Positions 1 to 6,584 of a stretch of 64,000 nt of DNA are shown in pieces. The stretch is from Chloroflexota bacterium (lineage in GTDB: Bacteria > Chloroflexota > Anaerolineae > Promineifilales > Promineifilaceae). Location: assembly GCA_022616275.1 (NCBI GenBank), contig JAKEFB010000120.1:62001-126000 (forward strand). The letters are read 5' to 3'. The notes below the pieces were generated by a model. It was not told the DNA's origin, ran no database searches, and was given only the letters and a program-made list of their open reading frames with translations. The stretch's first letter is position 1. Each line of letters starts with the position of its first letter. The position numbers were made by a program, and so were the translations under genes.

Positions 1-1
1 G

Positions 2-469
2 AAGACGCCGATGGACGCGGCGCGCCAAAAGGCCAGCGGGTACGATGTGGAAGAGTTGGGGCTGGGGTTCGTTCATTTTACGAACGGGGTGACGCTAGAC
101 ATTATCGAGGCCTGGGCCATTCACCTGGATGGGCTGGAGGGGTCAAGCGTCGTCGGAACATTAGGAGGCATACGCCTGGATCCGTTCGGCTATTACCACA
201 ACCTTGGCGACCTGGAAGTGAACAGCACGGTGGACCTGGAGCGGATAGAGTACCGTTGGAAGAATGTTCACGACGGCGGGGACGTGTACGATAGCTCAGA
301 ACACCACTGGATTGCGGCGCTGCAAGGGCGGGTGGACCTACTGCCGAGCGCGGAACTGGCCTTGAATACGATGTTGATTTCGGAGGGGATTTATCTATCT
401 GACGACCTGGGGCGGGAGGTGACGGCCGGGGAGGTGAGAGAGCGATCTGTCTCGCTCAGCACGCTGTAG
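2..469 (+). CDS. Gfo/Idh/MocA-family oxidoreductase, C-terminal part (5' end outside window)
   Basis: The frame is open to the left edge (K-T-P before the first internal Met), so the N-terminal NAD(P)-binding Rossmann domain lies outside the window. What remains, about 155 residues, looks like the C-terminal beta-sheet domain of Gfo/Idh/MocA oxidoreductases: a '[18 protein letters not shown]' strand pair followed by '[10 protein letters not shown]', which matches the family pattern of 'F.NG....W' then 'GT.GG...DP'. Such enzymes oxidise or reduce sugars and inositols with NAD(P). Substrate cannot be predicted. It ends 222 bp before the next gene with a repeat in between. Family call is fairly firm, function within the family unknown. 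Confidence 0.7.
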   Translation, partial: KTPMDAARQKASGYDVEELGLGFVHFTNGVTLDIIEAWAIHLDGLEGSSVVGTLGGIRLDPFGYYHNLGDLEVNSTVDLERIEYRWKNVHDGGDVYDSSEHHWIAALQGRVDLLPSAELALNTMLISEGIYLSDDLGREVTAGEVRERSVSLSTL

Positions 470-481
470 GATGGGGAAATT

Positions 482-540
482 TGACGCAAAGACGCAGACT
501 TTGGCAAGGCCAAAGTTCACGCAAAGGGGTAAAGGAAAAT
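482..540. repeat. 'GACGCAAAGACGCA' intergenic repeat with small hairpin
   Basis: The stretch reads as short GACGCAAAG / CACGCAAAGG units around an 8-bp inverted repeat, ACTTTGGC (498-505) and GCCAAAGT (509-516), with a 3-nt loop. There is no U-run, so it is not a typical terminator. Similar 'cgcagagacgc' sequence recurs near 28523, which suggests a dispersed intergenic repeat family. Confidence 0.5.
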
Positions 541-691
541 TTTTCACCGAAGCAGTTATGGTACAATAAGTGCAAGTAGATTGGTTTTCAAGGGTGTAAA
601 GATGAGCGCAACTTTTCCTACAACCACTTCAAAGGTATATCCCAAAAAATGCACCTCAGAGATTGTCTAGGAGCAGCATAGGAAACAGAAG

Positions 692-1036
692 ATGGCGATA
701 GCAAATACCTTAGAAGGACTGATTGTTAAAAGACCGGAACTACGCGGAGGACGGCCAATTATCGCTGGCACGGGGGTGACGGTTCGGACTATCGTTGGCC
801 ACTACAAGCTGGGACTGACGCCAGAAGAAATTGCCGACGAGATGTCTCTGGAGTTGGCGGGGGTCTATGCCGCACTGCACACTGAATACTTGTCGGAGGG
901 CCAATCTCATGCCGGTATCATCGTTTCTGATCAGTTGCAGGTAGGCCTGATTCTACGTCGCTTACTTAAATTACTTGATGCTCGCTCAGCGGCCGATATG
1001 CAGAACCGGTTAGAGTTTTTAAGCAACTGGAAGTAA
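692..1036 (+). CDS. DUF433 antitoxin-like protein fused to the tail of a DUF5615 PIN-like protein
   Basis: Residues about 8-65 form a DUF433 domain: 'RGGRPIIAGTGVTVRTIV', then 'LGLTPEEIADE' and 'LAGVYAALHTEYL'. DUF433 proteins are small HTH-like proteins usually encoded just before a DUF5615 PIN-like protein and predicted to act as antitoxins. From about residue 68 the sequence becomes 'HAGIIVSDQLQVGLILRRLL' and ends 'MQNRLEFLSNWK', which is how DUF5615 proteins end. The natural reading is that a deletion removed the end of the antitoxin gene and the first three quarters of the toxin gene and joined them in frame. The hybrid keeps no PIN active-site region. ATG start with AGGAAAC upstream. 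Confidence 0.7.
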   Translation: MAIANTLEGLIVKRPELRGGRPIIAGTGVTVRTIVGHYKLGLTPEEIADEMSLELAGVYAALHTEYLSEGQSHAGIIVSDQLQVGLILRRLLKLLDARSAADMQNRLEFLSNWK

Positions 1037-1082
1037 CTGGCTCACGTTGTCCGGCCGGTCAGACGAGTAATTTGTTCAGGCG

Positions 1083-1591
1083 TTAAACGTTCCTGTAAAC
1101 GAAGTTAGTATTGCAAAAGTGAATGACGAATTTCAGGAACCTGACTGCTTCAACAGCGCGAATTATGCGCAGCCTGTACAGAGAGCTATTGGTTTGGTTT
1201 CGGATGTTGAGCGCCTCCTGAATCATCCGATGCCATCTTTCCGGTAAATGTTCCACTGCATACTCGCCGGCGCACGTTTTTGAGGTGATATCCTGCTCCT
1301 TGAACGTGTAGAACTGTCGAAGTACCCCAAGAACTACCCATTGAACGCCATAATCAGATAACAACCATGCCATTCGGGTTGGCTCTTGCGTAAAGCGCGC
1401 CCAGTAGGTATTGAGGTTCTCCCTGGTGGCTGCCATAAAGCTATCCCAATCCATCGAAAAGTTTAATTCTTGGGGCTCAGGGCCAGTAAGCGCCAACCCA
1501 TGATATTTGAGCACCCACGCAGTTCTTTTTCCATGACAGTCATGTACTCTTGCAAAAGAGGCCCCACCAGTTTGGGAATTTCCGCAGACAT
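1083..1591 (-). pseudogene. DUF4111-type nucleotidyltransferase pseudogene lacking the catalytic domain
   Basis: The gene starts at an ATG (1591-1589) with a good GAGGAGAA Shine-Dalgarno and reads MSAEIPKLVGPLLQEYMTVM, the usual first helix of AadA-like nucleotidyltransferases. That frame ends after 42 codons. The C-terminal DUF4111 domain follows in a different frame ('YHGLALTGPEPQELN', 'DYGVQWVVLGVLRQFYT', 'ITSKTCAGEYA', 'WHRMIQEALNIR'). The segment that should lie between, carrying the GSxxxG and DxD catalytic motifs, is absent. A deletion with a frameshift explains this. The C-terminal frame alone is open as a 173-residue ORF, but its first ~25 residues are out-of-frame translation of the helix. 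Confidence 0.75.
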
Positions 1592-1648
1592 GGCTTCTCC
1601 TCAAATGCTGCTATTTCGACTAATTCTATTTCCCCGTTCCTACGCTTT

Positions 1649-2725
1649 TTACCAGAGTTCACGGCAATTCAAGTCGTCGCAAGCCGTTAGCGACCTTTGC
1701 AGCTTGGGCAGCCAGACCCATTGGAACTGCTCGTTGAGACCGCCGCGGCAGTACTCCGTGGCGATGTAGATGCCCATGGCTACGCACAATCTATAATCAT
1801 CCCAGAGCTGTTCCCAACTATAGTTTGCCACGCCATGCCGGAGCAGGTGGGTATGGTAGTGCTTGAGGACAGGTATCTCCAGGCGCCGGCGCCTCTCCAC
1901 GTCCCAATCAAGGACAAGGGCATAGGCCAGGTCATAGACGCCTAACCAGGTGGTGAGGCTCCAATCGAACGGCTGCCGGTCAATGATGTAAATCGGCCGG
2001 TCCCCCTCCCGCGGCGCCAGGATATTTGTGCAACCAACGTCCCCGTGAATGAGGGTAAAGCCATTGCCGTCCTGGCTTCGGGCGATCATCACTTGCGGGT
2101 GCCTGGCATAAAACTCATGGATCATCCCCGGCCAGTGGGGTTCCAGTTCGGCGGAGCATTGATTCAGGATGTGCCCGGCGCCGGGTTCGGCGATGTCTAC
2201 AAAACGCCGGACGTGCCTGGCGTTGTGGATGGGCGCTCCCGCTTCGGCCAGCCGCTGAGCGCCCCACCACCGGGCGTGCATCGCCGCCAGCCCTTCTGCC
2301 AGCGCCAGGCCATATGCCAGCGTTGGCGCTTTCTCGGCCGCCTGGACGTGGGTTTGAGACAGGTCGTCCAGAAGTATATGGTAGCGTTGCTTTTCCGCTG
2401 AGTAGGCCGCGTGATAACAGTGGACGAGCGGCGCACCGGCAACGCCGGCATAATCGCGCGTGTAATAAGTTACCTCGGAGGGGCCGAAGCACTCATCCTC
2501 CAAATCGGTATTGACCATCTTCAAAAACAATCGTCGGGGCAACTCTCCCTGCGATCCGGCCACGTACCGTACGTTGAGCGTGGCATTGCTTGACCAGTTA
2601 CCACGGTTTGTATCCACGTCAAACGCCGCCACGGCGCCATCACTGATGGCGCCGCTGTGGGCGAGAACGGCCGTCAACCACTCAACCGTGACCTGCTCTA
2701 AACTGGTAATCACTTCATCCGGCAT
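1649..2725 (-). CDS. APH/ecdysteroid-kinase-like phosphotransferase
   Basis: A 358-residue small-molecule kinase of the aminoglycoside phosphotransferase superfamily. I see the phosphate-loop lysine region 'RLFLKMV' (Lys ~69), the catalytic loop 'IHGDVGCTNIL' (Asp ~229) and the Mg-binding 'IIDRQ' (Asp ~249, Gln after Arg as in CHK-type kinases rather than the DWE/DFE of many APH). Family members phosphorylate aminoglycosides, choline, homoserine or steroids with ATP; the substrate here is not predictable and resistance should not be assumed. The ATG at 2725 is preferred over the upstream TTG because GAAGAGG lies at the right distance. Neighbours give no pathway. Cytoplasmic. Confidence 0.8.
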   Translation of the reverse strand: MPDEVITSLEQVTVEWLTAVLAHSGAISDGAVAAFDVDTNRGNWSSNATLNVRYVAGSQGELPRRLFLKMVNTDLEDECFGPSEVTYYTRDYAGVAGAPLVHCYHAAYSAEKQRYHILLDDLSQTHVQAAEKAPTLAYGLALAEGLAAMHARWWGAQRLAEAGAPIHNARHVRRFVDIAEPGAGHILNQCSAELEPHWPGMIHEFYARHPQVMIARSQDGNGFTLIHGDVGCTNILAPREGDRPIYIIDRQPFDWSLTTWLGVYDLAYALVLDWDVERRRRLEIPVLKHYHTHLLRHGVANYSWEQLWDDYRLCVAMGIYIATEYCRGGLNEQFQWVWLPKLQRSLTACDDLNCRELW

Positions 2726-2898
2726 TGTATCCCTCTTCAACCTGTGCTAAATGATGGCATAGGTTAACGGTTTAGCCAGACCGCACAAGATAGCTCTCAA
2801 CATGAACCGCAGCCCTTGCCCTATGACCCTATTTATCCCCATAAATATTGGTTCATTGATATTCGTTACCTGGTCCAGTAACCCGTTGAGCGCGGCGG

Positions 2899-3453
2899 CT
2901 AATCTCCGCTTGCCGGTGCATAATGCAGGGCGACGACTCCCGTATTGAAGGTCTGCGTATGGATGAGGGTCAGCACTGTTTTGTCGAAGTTTTCAAAGAC
3001 ACGCGGTCCCTCCCCAAAAGCAAACGGAAATACCAAGAAGCGCAGTTCATCTACAAGGCCGTGCCGCAGCATCGTGTATGTCAGCTCTCCCACACCATAT
3101 TGTAACAGGTCTTTGCCTGGTTCCTGCTTCAGCTTGCCAATCTCTTCGGCGATATCTCCCTTGATAAGCGTTGCATTCCAGGCAAGCGGCCCCTGCAAGG
3201 TTCTCGAAGCAACATACTTTGGCATGGTATTGATTCTGTCTGCGTCTTCTCCCTGCCTTGCTGGCCAAACCTCAGCAAAGACTTCATAAGTCTTTCGTCC
3301 TATCAGAAGTGCATCTGGCATGAATAAAAGATCATGGAGGTATTTGGTTACATCAGCGCTACGAAATGGGCCAGTTAACCCCCAAAATTCCATGTTCTCC
3401 CCGCCCATAGCTCCATCTACAGAAATTTCAGCTTCAACGATTATCTTTCTCAT
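2899..3453 (-). CDS. Dihydrofolate-reductase-family protein (RibD C-terminal type)
   Basis: 184 residues, the normal length for the YwjB/YyaP-type branch of the RibD_C/DHFR fold. Motifs: an N-terminal 'ISVDGAMGG' strand-turn, 'ALLIGRKTYEVFAEVWP' (NADPH-contacting helix), 'KYVASRTL' and the glycine-rich 'LLQYGVGELTYTMLRHGLVDEL', followed by 'LVFPFAFGEGPRVF'. These proteins are NADPH-binding reductases of mostly unknown substrate, distinct from true FolA. Start supported by a strong GAGGAGG eight bases upstream. It stands alone between two gene-poor stretches, and small reductases of this kind are commonly exchanged accessory genes. Confidence 0.85.
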   Translation of the reverse strand: MRKIIVEAEISVDGAMGGENMEFWGLTGPFRSADVTKYLHDLLFMPDALLIGRKTYEVFAEVWPARQGEDADRINTMPKYVASRTLQGPLAWNATLIKGDIAEEIGKLKQEPGKDLLQYGVGELTYTMLRHGLVDELRFLVFPFAFGEGPRVFENFDKTVLTLIHTQTFNTGVVALHYAPASGD

Positions 3454-4103
3454 GGTGTCCTCCTCTAGTTTTGATTAATGATTCTCTGCTGCGAGTTGTT
3501 AGGCTCTTCTATCAGGGTGGTCAAGTGAATCACACTCAATAATCCAAAAACTCTGTCTGCTATACTACCCTCAAAATCGACACCAGCCAACGCATGTTGG
3601 CCATCGTCACCTTTGGAGCGACGGCAGTCTTGTTGTTTCAAACGCCTACGAAGTATGGTAGTGACCGATTTCGGCAAATATTCATCGACCCCTGGGAGAA
3701 GTGGTGGGATTATCGTCGGGAAGAGATACCGGCTGACCAGCGAGCCTACGTGTTAATCGCATCCCGCTCCAAAAAGTATCGTCAACTCGATTTGGGCTTC
3801 TTGTGACCTGGCTCACCCTGCTTGTGTGCATCGGCTACCTGCATCATTCTTACGCTCATCATCGACGCGGTAGTTGTTTAAGCCTGCCTGCTGGTGGCAA
3901 AACCGCCGAATCTTCTCTCCCCGCCGATAGCCAAATTTGCCGGATGCTTCCCTTTTCGTTATTGGTAGTTGACTGCAGACCACATCAGCCGCTACCCCCA
4001 ATGTATAAAATCCTAGACATGAACCAGACCCGATCCCATTCTGCAACTTCCCGGCCGGTCGGGACGCTGCTCCCATGACAACGGGACACCTCTTCTGGTA
4101 AGT

Positions 4104-4167
4104 TTAGAGCTAGAGCGAGAGCGAGAGCGAGAGGGAGAAGGTCTCTTCCTCTAGCTCTCGCTGTAAC
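4104..4167. repeat. GAGAGC-periodic purine hairpin
   Basis: Repeated GAGCGA hexamers (about 4110-4135) are followed by a pyrimidine-rich partial complement (CTCTAGCTCTCGCT, about 4149-4162), so the element can fold into an imperfect hairpin. A close relative made of TTAGAG/GAGCGA units lies at 25768-25840. Both are intergenic. Confidence 0.6.
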
Positions 4168-4238
4168 GCCAGAAGTAGCCGAGCAGGCTAAACAATTGAT
4201 CCGCGAGGAATAAGTGGTCTTCTCGCCAAGTTTTTAAT

Positions 4239-4291
4239 CCTCCCGGAGGCTCCTACATGATGCTGTCTTCTCTGACGAAGCCTCCGGGAGG
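4239..4291. repeat. CCTCCCGGAGGCT inverted repeat (degenerate member of AACCTCC family)
   Basis: A 13-bp inverted repeat, CCTCCCGGAGGCT (4239-4251) and AGCCTCCGGGAGG (4279-4291), with a 27-nt loop. Each arm is itself nearly palindromic. It matches the AACCTCCCGGAGGTT elements at 8398 and 9994 but with a much longer loop, so it is probably an older copy. Confidence 0.7.
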
Positions 4292-4353
4292 ACGCTAGCG
4301 GAATTAGCGAGAGAACCAATAAGTGAGCCAATGGGGGGACGAAGGAGAATTAA

Positions 4354-4947
4354 ATGCCAGTATATAACGGATTGATCAGGTGGTCAGGCGTGTTGAGCCT
4401 GTTCAGTGGTGTGACGGCCGTTCCGCTGATGGTCGCCCTGGCCCTCACCGGCTGGGGAGAGCCGGGCACGGCCGCTTACCAGACCTACGAAACGTTGAAC
4501 CGGCTGATGATCATCTCGCTGCTGCTGATGGCGGCCGGTTGGATTGGTTTACTGCTGCTGTGGCCGGGTGGTTATGGCCGTGAGGGCGCGCTGCTGGCCT
4601 TGAGTGGCGCCATCCTCATGGTTATTGGCCACGCCGCCGAATTCTGGCTCTTTTCAGGCCAGCCCTATGGAGCTACCGGTAACCTGGGCAACGGGGCCTG
4701 GGTGGCCTTTTCGCTGGGCAGCCCGGTGATGAGCCTTGGGGCGACAGTGGCCGGCCTGGCCATCTGGCGTAGCAGCCTTTGGGCGCGTTGGAGTGGATTG
4801 TTGCTCCTGCTGGCTCTACCGCTAGACCTGGTCGCCTTTTTCACCGTCTCGCCGTCCCTGTCTCCGGCCGTGATGGCGCTGGCGCTGGGCTGGCTGCTGG
4901 TGCCACAGAACGGCCGGCCCACCATCATGTCTGGCGCAACAACGTAG
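4354..4947 (+). CDS. Polytopic membrane protein of unknown function
   Basis: 197 residues with five or six hydrophobic spans (about residues 9-30, 50-71, 77-99, 113-135, 145-165, 168-185) and short loops. I recognise no motif. ATG with GAAGGAGAA upstream. The next gene (5024) encodes another protein of almost the same size and span pattern, ending in the same short polar tail style, so the two are probably a co-transcribed pair of related membrane proteins. Function unknown. Confidence 0.7.
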   Translation: MPVYNGLIRWSGVLSLFSGVTAVPLMVALALTGWGEPGTAAYQTYETLNRLMIISLLLMAAGWIGLLLLWPGGYGREGALLALSGAILMVIGHAAEFWLFSGQPYGATGNLGNGAWVAFSLGSPVMSLGATVAGLAIWRSSLWARWSGLLLLLALPLDLVAFFTVSPSLSPAVMALALGWLLVPQNGRPTIMSGATT

Positions 4948-5023
4948 GAGACTTATAGGCGGGGGCCTTGAAGGATAAGTTGGCCATGATAACCAGAACT
5001 TTGACGGATAGGAAGAATAGAAA

Positions 5024-5614
5024 ATGAACGCGACAAATTATATCTCTCAATGGGGTGGGCCAGCCTTCATGCTTGGCAGCGCGCTTTTCCTGGTGAACAA
5101 GCTCAACGAAATGAGTCGCCTTTTCCTCTCAAGGTGGATGCCAGATGTGATTTCAGGGGAAGATATTTGGCTAATCGCCCTTGGGCAGGTGGCATTTATC
5201 ATCGGGTATGTCGGGTATTTCCGGTTGTATGCCGATCGGGCAGGGCGATTTGGCAAAACGACGCTCTACCTGTTCTGCGGTGGCGGTATTTTGTTGGCAA
5301 TTGGTCATATCAGCTTCATGCCTGTGCTCCCTTTTGATGCGTTCATCCTGGTAATCATTGGGTTGATGCTGATGCTGATTGGCCTGATACTGTTTGGCAT
5401 CGTCAATCTGCGCCGGCCGATTCTGGCCCGCTGGCAGTGGCTGCCGTTGGCAACAGGCCTGATGGGGTTTATTGGTTTTTTTCTGTTTACTGGTGAGGAG
5501 ATGACGGCCGTTTTCCTCCTCTTCCGTACCCTATTTGCTCTGGGGCTACTGGGGCTTGGCCTGGCGATGTGGTTAGAAAAATCCGTCGCGCCGCCGGAGG
5601 AAGTATTAGCTTAA
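5024..5614 (+). CDS. Polytopic membrane protein of unknown function
   Basis: 196 residues, six likely membrane spans (about 12-28, 45-65, 78-98, 102-126, 138-158, 160-182). The second half is rich in Gly/Leu ('LMLMLIGLILFGIVNLRRP', 'LFALGLLGLGLAMWLEK'). It follows the membrane-protein gene at 4354 by 76 bp on the same strand and has the same length and layout, so they may be distant paralogues forming one complex. No family recognised. GATAGGAAG in front of the ATG serves as ribosome binding site. Confidence 0.7.
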   Translation: MNATNYISQWGGPAFMLGSALFLVNKLNEMSRLFLSRWMPDVISGEDIWLIALGQVAFIIGYVGYFRLYADRAGRFGKTTLYLFCGGGILLAIGHISFMPVLPFDAFILVIIGLMLMLIGLILFGIVNLRRPILARWQWLPLATGLMGFIGFFLFTGEEMTAVFLLFRTLFALGLLGLGLAMWLEKSVAPPEEVLA

Positions 5615-5746
5615 TACCCCGAATGTAGGCTCGTGGCATACCTCCACACGCCCTCACTCGCCACTTGCTGCCGGGCAGGTTATAATGCCTAAAGTGATGG
5701 CTGCGCCGGCCGGAACGGCGACCCAAGCGCGGCGAGGAACAATCTC

Positions 5747-6025
5747 ATGATCCAGGTAACAAAGCACCGCTATATCGTGACCAATAACGAGATTTTGGGC
5801 GGCGAGCCGATCATCCAGGGCACGCGGACGCCGGTGCGGGCGATTGTCGAGTTGTGGCGTTTGGGTATCCAGCCGGAAGAGATACCAACCCACTTACCCC
5901 ATCTGACGCTGGCCCAGGTCTTCGACGCCTTGAGCTACTACAGCGACCACCAGGATGAGATTAATGCTTATATTGAGCGTAACCGTATTCCTGACGATCT
6001 GCTTGATCCGTTAGTCAAAGATTAA
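5747..6025 (+). CDS. DUF433 domain protein (antitoxin-like)
   Basis: 92 residues, full length for DUF433. The signature 'ILGGEPIIQGTRTPVRAIVE' is followed by 'RLGIQPEEIPTHLPHLTLAQ' and 'VFDALSYYSDHQDEINAYIE', the helix-turn-helix-like core and the Y-Y-x-D-H-x-x-E-I-x-x-Y end that is typical. DUF433 genes are usually paired with a downstream DUF5615 PIN-like gene. Here only the last 39 residues of such a partner remain, directly after the stop codon (6027-6146), so this antitoxin-like gene appears orphaned. It may still act as a DNA-binding regulator. Confidence 0.85.
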   Translation: MIQVTKHRYIVTNNEILGGEPIIQGTRTPVRAIVELWRLGIQPEEIPTHLPHLTLAQVFDALSYYSDHQDEINAYIERNRIPDDLLDPLVKD

Positions 6026-6026
6026 A

Positions 6027-6146
6027 GACCACTACGGCATCACCATTGCCGTCCGCCGCTCACCGTACGAGATTGCCAGGCGACTCTTGCAGATTCTCAA
6101 TCACGTCACTGCCGGCGAAATGCAGAATCAGATCCGCTACATTTGA
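6027..6146 (+). pseudogene. C-terminal remnant of DUF5615 PIN-like toxin
   Basis: Immediately after the DUF433 stop a +1-shifted frame reads 'DHYGITIAVRRSPYEIARRL' and ends 'TAGEMQNQIRYI' then stop. This matches the C-terminal end of DUF5615 PIN-like proteins (HxGI, E-I-x-R-x-L, A-x-E-M-x-N). The acidic active-site residues of the N-terminal two thirds are gone. There is no start codon for it. A deletion that removed the toxin catalytic part and spared the antitoxin is the simplest reading. Confidence 0.7.
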
Positions 6147-6168
6147 ATCAAGCTATTGATGCCGGGCG

Positions 6169-6234
6169 CTACGGCCGCTCAAACAAGTCGGCCACCGTCA
6201 GCTTGAAACCCGGTAGAATCTCCGGCAATTCCAG
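6169..6234 (-). pseudogene. C-terminal tail of a Uma2-family (DUF820) nuclease
   Basis: Twenty-one codons on the minus strand read 'LELPEILPGFKLTVADLFER' plus P and stop. Uma2 restriction-endonuclease-fold proteins characteristically end with 'PEILPGF.L.L.DLF'. Only this tail is present. It overlaps, in another frame, the end of the minus-strand DUF433 remnant next to it, so the junction between the two is a deletion point. Confidence 0.6.
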
Positions 6235-6445
6235 CGTGTCCCCCTACTAACTGTTTCTGAACAGCCTCTGGCGTGTTGGCTGCCAGTTCGGCGTCTATCT
6301 CTTCTCGATGGTCGTAATAGTAAGCAATTGCCTCATGAATGGCGGCCGGCGGAATATGCGCCAGGCCTTCACGGATGATCTCTTCGGCCGTGTGGCCGGC
6401 TTGTAGAAAAGCGGCGATGTGTCGAACGGCGACCCAGGTCTCACC
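6179..6445 (-). pseudogene. 5'-truncated DUF433 gene remnant
   Basis: The minus frame reads 'TWVAVRHIAAFLQAGHTAEE' then 'IIREGLAHIPPAAIHEAIAY' and 'YYDHREEIDAELAANTPEAV', the whole DUF433 core after the GGRPIIxGTR signature. The signature and start codon are missing: an in-frame TAG lies just upstream of Gly-Glu-Thr-Trp. About 15 bp further, on the opposite strand, lies an isolated DUF433 signature (6462-6518). The two pieces may be halves of one gene separated by an inversion or parts of two genes. Confidence 0.7.
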
Positions 6446-6461
6446 TATAGTATACTACAAA

Positions 6462-6518
6462 TTATTACCGAAATTATGTGGAGGACGGCCGGTCATTGCC
6501 GCTACGGGTGTGCGGCCG
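6462..6518 (+). pseudogene. Isolated DUF433 signature peptide remnant
   Basis: Plus-strand codons read 'LLPKLCGGRPVIAATGVRPG', which is the N-terminal signature of DUF433 proteins (GGRPVIAGTGVR) and then degenerates. It lies in the same open frame as the downstream M23 peptidase gene, which makes that ORF look longer than it is. No start codon or continuation of the DUF433 domain is present. Confidence 0.6.
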
Positions 6519-6584
6519 GGTCGAAATAAACGTCCACTTCGCTACCTGATTGACCTCACGCCAATTTCCCTCATAATAGTGACC

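Larger units (their letters stand above)
3454..4353. other. 900-bp gene-poor stretch with repeats
   Basis: No convincing gene. A 70-codon plus-strand ORF at 3594-3806 begins with a hydrophobic stretch and then reads like the middle of a longer protein, but I cannot place it. At 4163-4213 a short plus frame ends 'TPEVAEQAKQLIREE', which resembles a protein C-terminus left behind. The right half carries a purine-rich hairpin (4104-4167) and a degenerate CCTCCCGGAGGCT inverted repeat (4239-4291), described separately. The region looks like decayed accessory DNA. Confidence 0.5.

Noticed and set aside
1649-2725. Calling the APH-like kinase an antibiotic-resistance gene
   Set aside because: The fold is shared by choline, homoserine and steroid kinases; 'DRQ' at the metal site points to the CHK-like branch and no resistance context is present.
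3594-3806. 70-codon ORF as a possible transposase fragment
   Set aside because: A hydrophobic start and a 'DPWEKWW' stretch are suggestive, but no transposase motif or terminal inverted repeat is seen, so I do not call it.
6339-6584. N-terminal 82-residue extension of the M23 peptidase
   Set aside because: It translates antisense DUF433 debris plus an isolated DUF433 signature, and a lipoprotein signal peptide begins precisely at the internal ATG at 6585.
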